5,654 nucleotides of DNA from Acidobacteriota bacterium (GTDB lineage: Bacteria > Acidobacteriota > Polarisedimenticolia > JAPUIV01). The notes below the pieces were generated by a model that saw nothing but the letters and a program-made list of their open reading frames with translations, had not been told where the DNA came from and made no database searches. Location: NCBI GenBank assembly GCA_027296665.1, contig JAPUIV010000244.1:1-5654 (forward strand), read 5' to 3'. Shown in pieces: positions 4,889 through 5,654 of the stretch. The first letter of the stretch is position 1. Every line of letters starts with the position of its first letter. Both the position numbers and the translations under genes were made by a program.

Positions 4889-5654
4889 CTAGCGGCCGCT
4901 TCGCCCGGCATTTCCATCCGGTGTGAACCGTGTCTCCTTTTCCTCTTTCTGCCGGTGCCGTTCCAGGGCGAGATCCAGAAGCCGGTCCAGAAGTTCGTTC
5001 CGGTTCACGCCGCTCGCTTCCCACAGTTTTGGATACATCGATATCGCCGTGAAGCCGGGGATGGTATTCAGCTCGTTGACCAGAATGCGCCCCGTGTTCC
5101 GGTCGAGAAGAAAATCGACCCGCGCCATGCCGGAACATTCGAGCGCCTGAAATGCCTTGACCGCGAGCTTCCGGATCTCCTCCGCCTGATCCTCCTCCAG
5201 GACGGCGGGTATCTTCAGCTCGGAGCCGGCCTCGAGGTACTTCGCCCGGTAGTCGTAGAACTCCCGGCAAGGAATCACCTCGCCCGGAACCGATGCGATC
5301 GGATCGTCGTTCCCGAGGATGCCGCACTCGATCTCCCGGGCGGGGACAGCCCGTTCCACCAGCACCTTCCGGTCGTAGCGAAAGGCCTCCGCCACCGCGG
5401 CCGGCAGATCGCCGATCGATTTCACCTTGGAGATGCCGATACTGGACCCCGAACAGGACGGTTTGACGAAGCAGGGCAAGCCGAGTTCCCGCTCGACCCT
5501 CGAGCCGATCTCTCCCGCCTGCCGCGGCCAATCCTTCTCCTGGATGACCAGGAATTCGGTCACCGGCAATTGGGCCTGGCGAAACAGGAGTTTCATCACC
5601 ACCTTGTCCATGCCGAGAGCCGACCCCAGGACACCGGAACCGACATAGGGGATG
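4889..5654 (-). CDS. ddl: D-alanine--D-alanine ligase, N-terminus cut by window end
   Basis: Ddl is the cytoplasmic ATP-grasp enzyme that joins two D-alanines for the peptidoglycan pentapeptide. The 254 residues present begin IPYVGSGVLGSALGMDK, a family hallmark, so about the first 90-110 residues are missing. The ATP-grasp part follows (CFVKPSCSGSSIGISKV), then the omega-loop motif EFYDYRAKY, which marks a D-Ala-D-Ala rather than a D-Ala-D-Lac (VanA-type) ligase. Next comes the metal-binding signature SGMARVDFLLD...ILVNELNTIPG, with its Asp, Glu and Asn present. The tail ends in a polar, basic extension (ERHRQKEEKETRFTPDGNAG). The gene is followed by the HNH nuclease rather than ftsQ/ftsA, so it is not in the usual division and cell-wall cluster, at least on this side. 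Confidence 0.96.
   Translation of the reverse strand, partial: IPYVGSGVLGSALGMDKVVMKLLFRQAQLPVTEFLVIQEKDWPRQAGEIGSRVERELGLPCFVKPSCSGSSIGISKVKSIGDLPAAVAEAFRYDRKVLVERAVPAREIECGILGNDDPIASVPGEVIPCREFYDYRAKYLEAGSELKIPAVLEEDQAEEIRKLAVKAFQALECSGMARVDFLLDRNTGRILVNELNTIPGFTAISMYPKLWEASGVNRNELLDRLLDLALERHRQKEEKETRFTPDGNAGRSGR

Noticed and set aside
4839..5531. 230-codon minus-strand frame inside the ligase gene
   Set aside because: Same strand but a different frame from ddl; its Gly/Arg-rich translation is a frame shadow of the ligase.

Overview
The window is a GC-rich bacterial segment in which every gene I can support lies on the minus strand, so transcription runs from high to low coordinates. Selenocysteine machinery (SelB), two tandem DUF507 proteins and an accessory RpoD/RpoS-type sigma factor suggest an anaerobic or microaerophilic Gram-negative bacterium of the Desulfobacterota (deltaproteobacterial) type or a neighbouring phylum. 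This rests on my memory of family distributions and is low confidence. I see no phage, insertion sequence, CRISPR array, tRNA or rRNA.

Layout in transcription order. 5654-4889: a D-alanine--D-alanine ligase lacking its N-terminus because the window ends. 4849-4268: a stand-alone HNH nuclease of the widespread McrA-like type, with its zinc ligands and catalytic residues present. 4216-3473: a rhomboid intramembrane serine protease. These three are closely spaced (39 and 51 nt) and probably co-transcribed. 3472-2985: a 488-nt stretch without a credible gene but rich in signals, namely two candidate minus-strand promoters, a nested inverted-repeat region built on GTTTC/GAAAC, an AT-rich palindrome, a strong-looking plus-strand promoter, and a large terminator-like hairpin ending about 25 nt before the sigma-factor start codon. 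2984-1992: the sigma factor, with an Asn-Gly repeat linker and unusual region 2.4 residues. 1901-1623 and 1613-1329: two DUF507 paralogues, translationally coupled. 1366-1: selB, overlapping the second DUF507 gene and running off the window start.

The upstream trio covers cell-wall precursor synthesis, a nuclease and a membrane protease, with no obvious common pathway. The downstream group is a regulator (sigma), two small helical proteins of unknown function, and the selenocysteine elongation factor. The overlap of selB with DUF507 suggests they are expressed together. A weak extended -10 promoter between the sigma gene and the first DUF507 gene could let the DUF507-selB part be transcribed separately.

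I see no clearly new defence or mobile system. The best leads are the sigma-factor leader region (possible attenuator plus a divergent antisense transcript), the repeat insert and altered -12 contact residues of the sigma factor, and the same-frame HNH/rhomboid junction with a stranded Shine-Dalgarno sequence.
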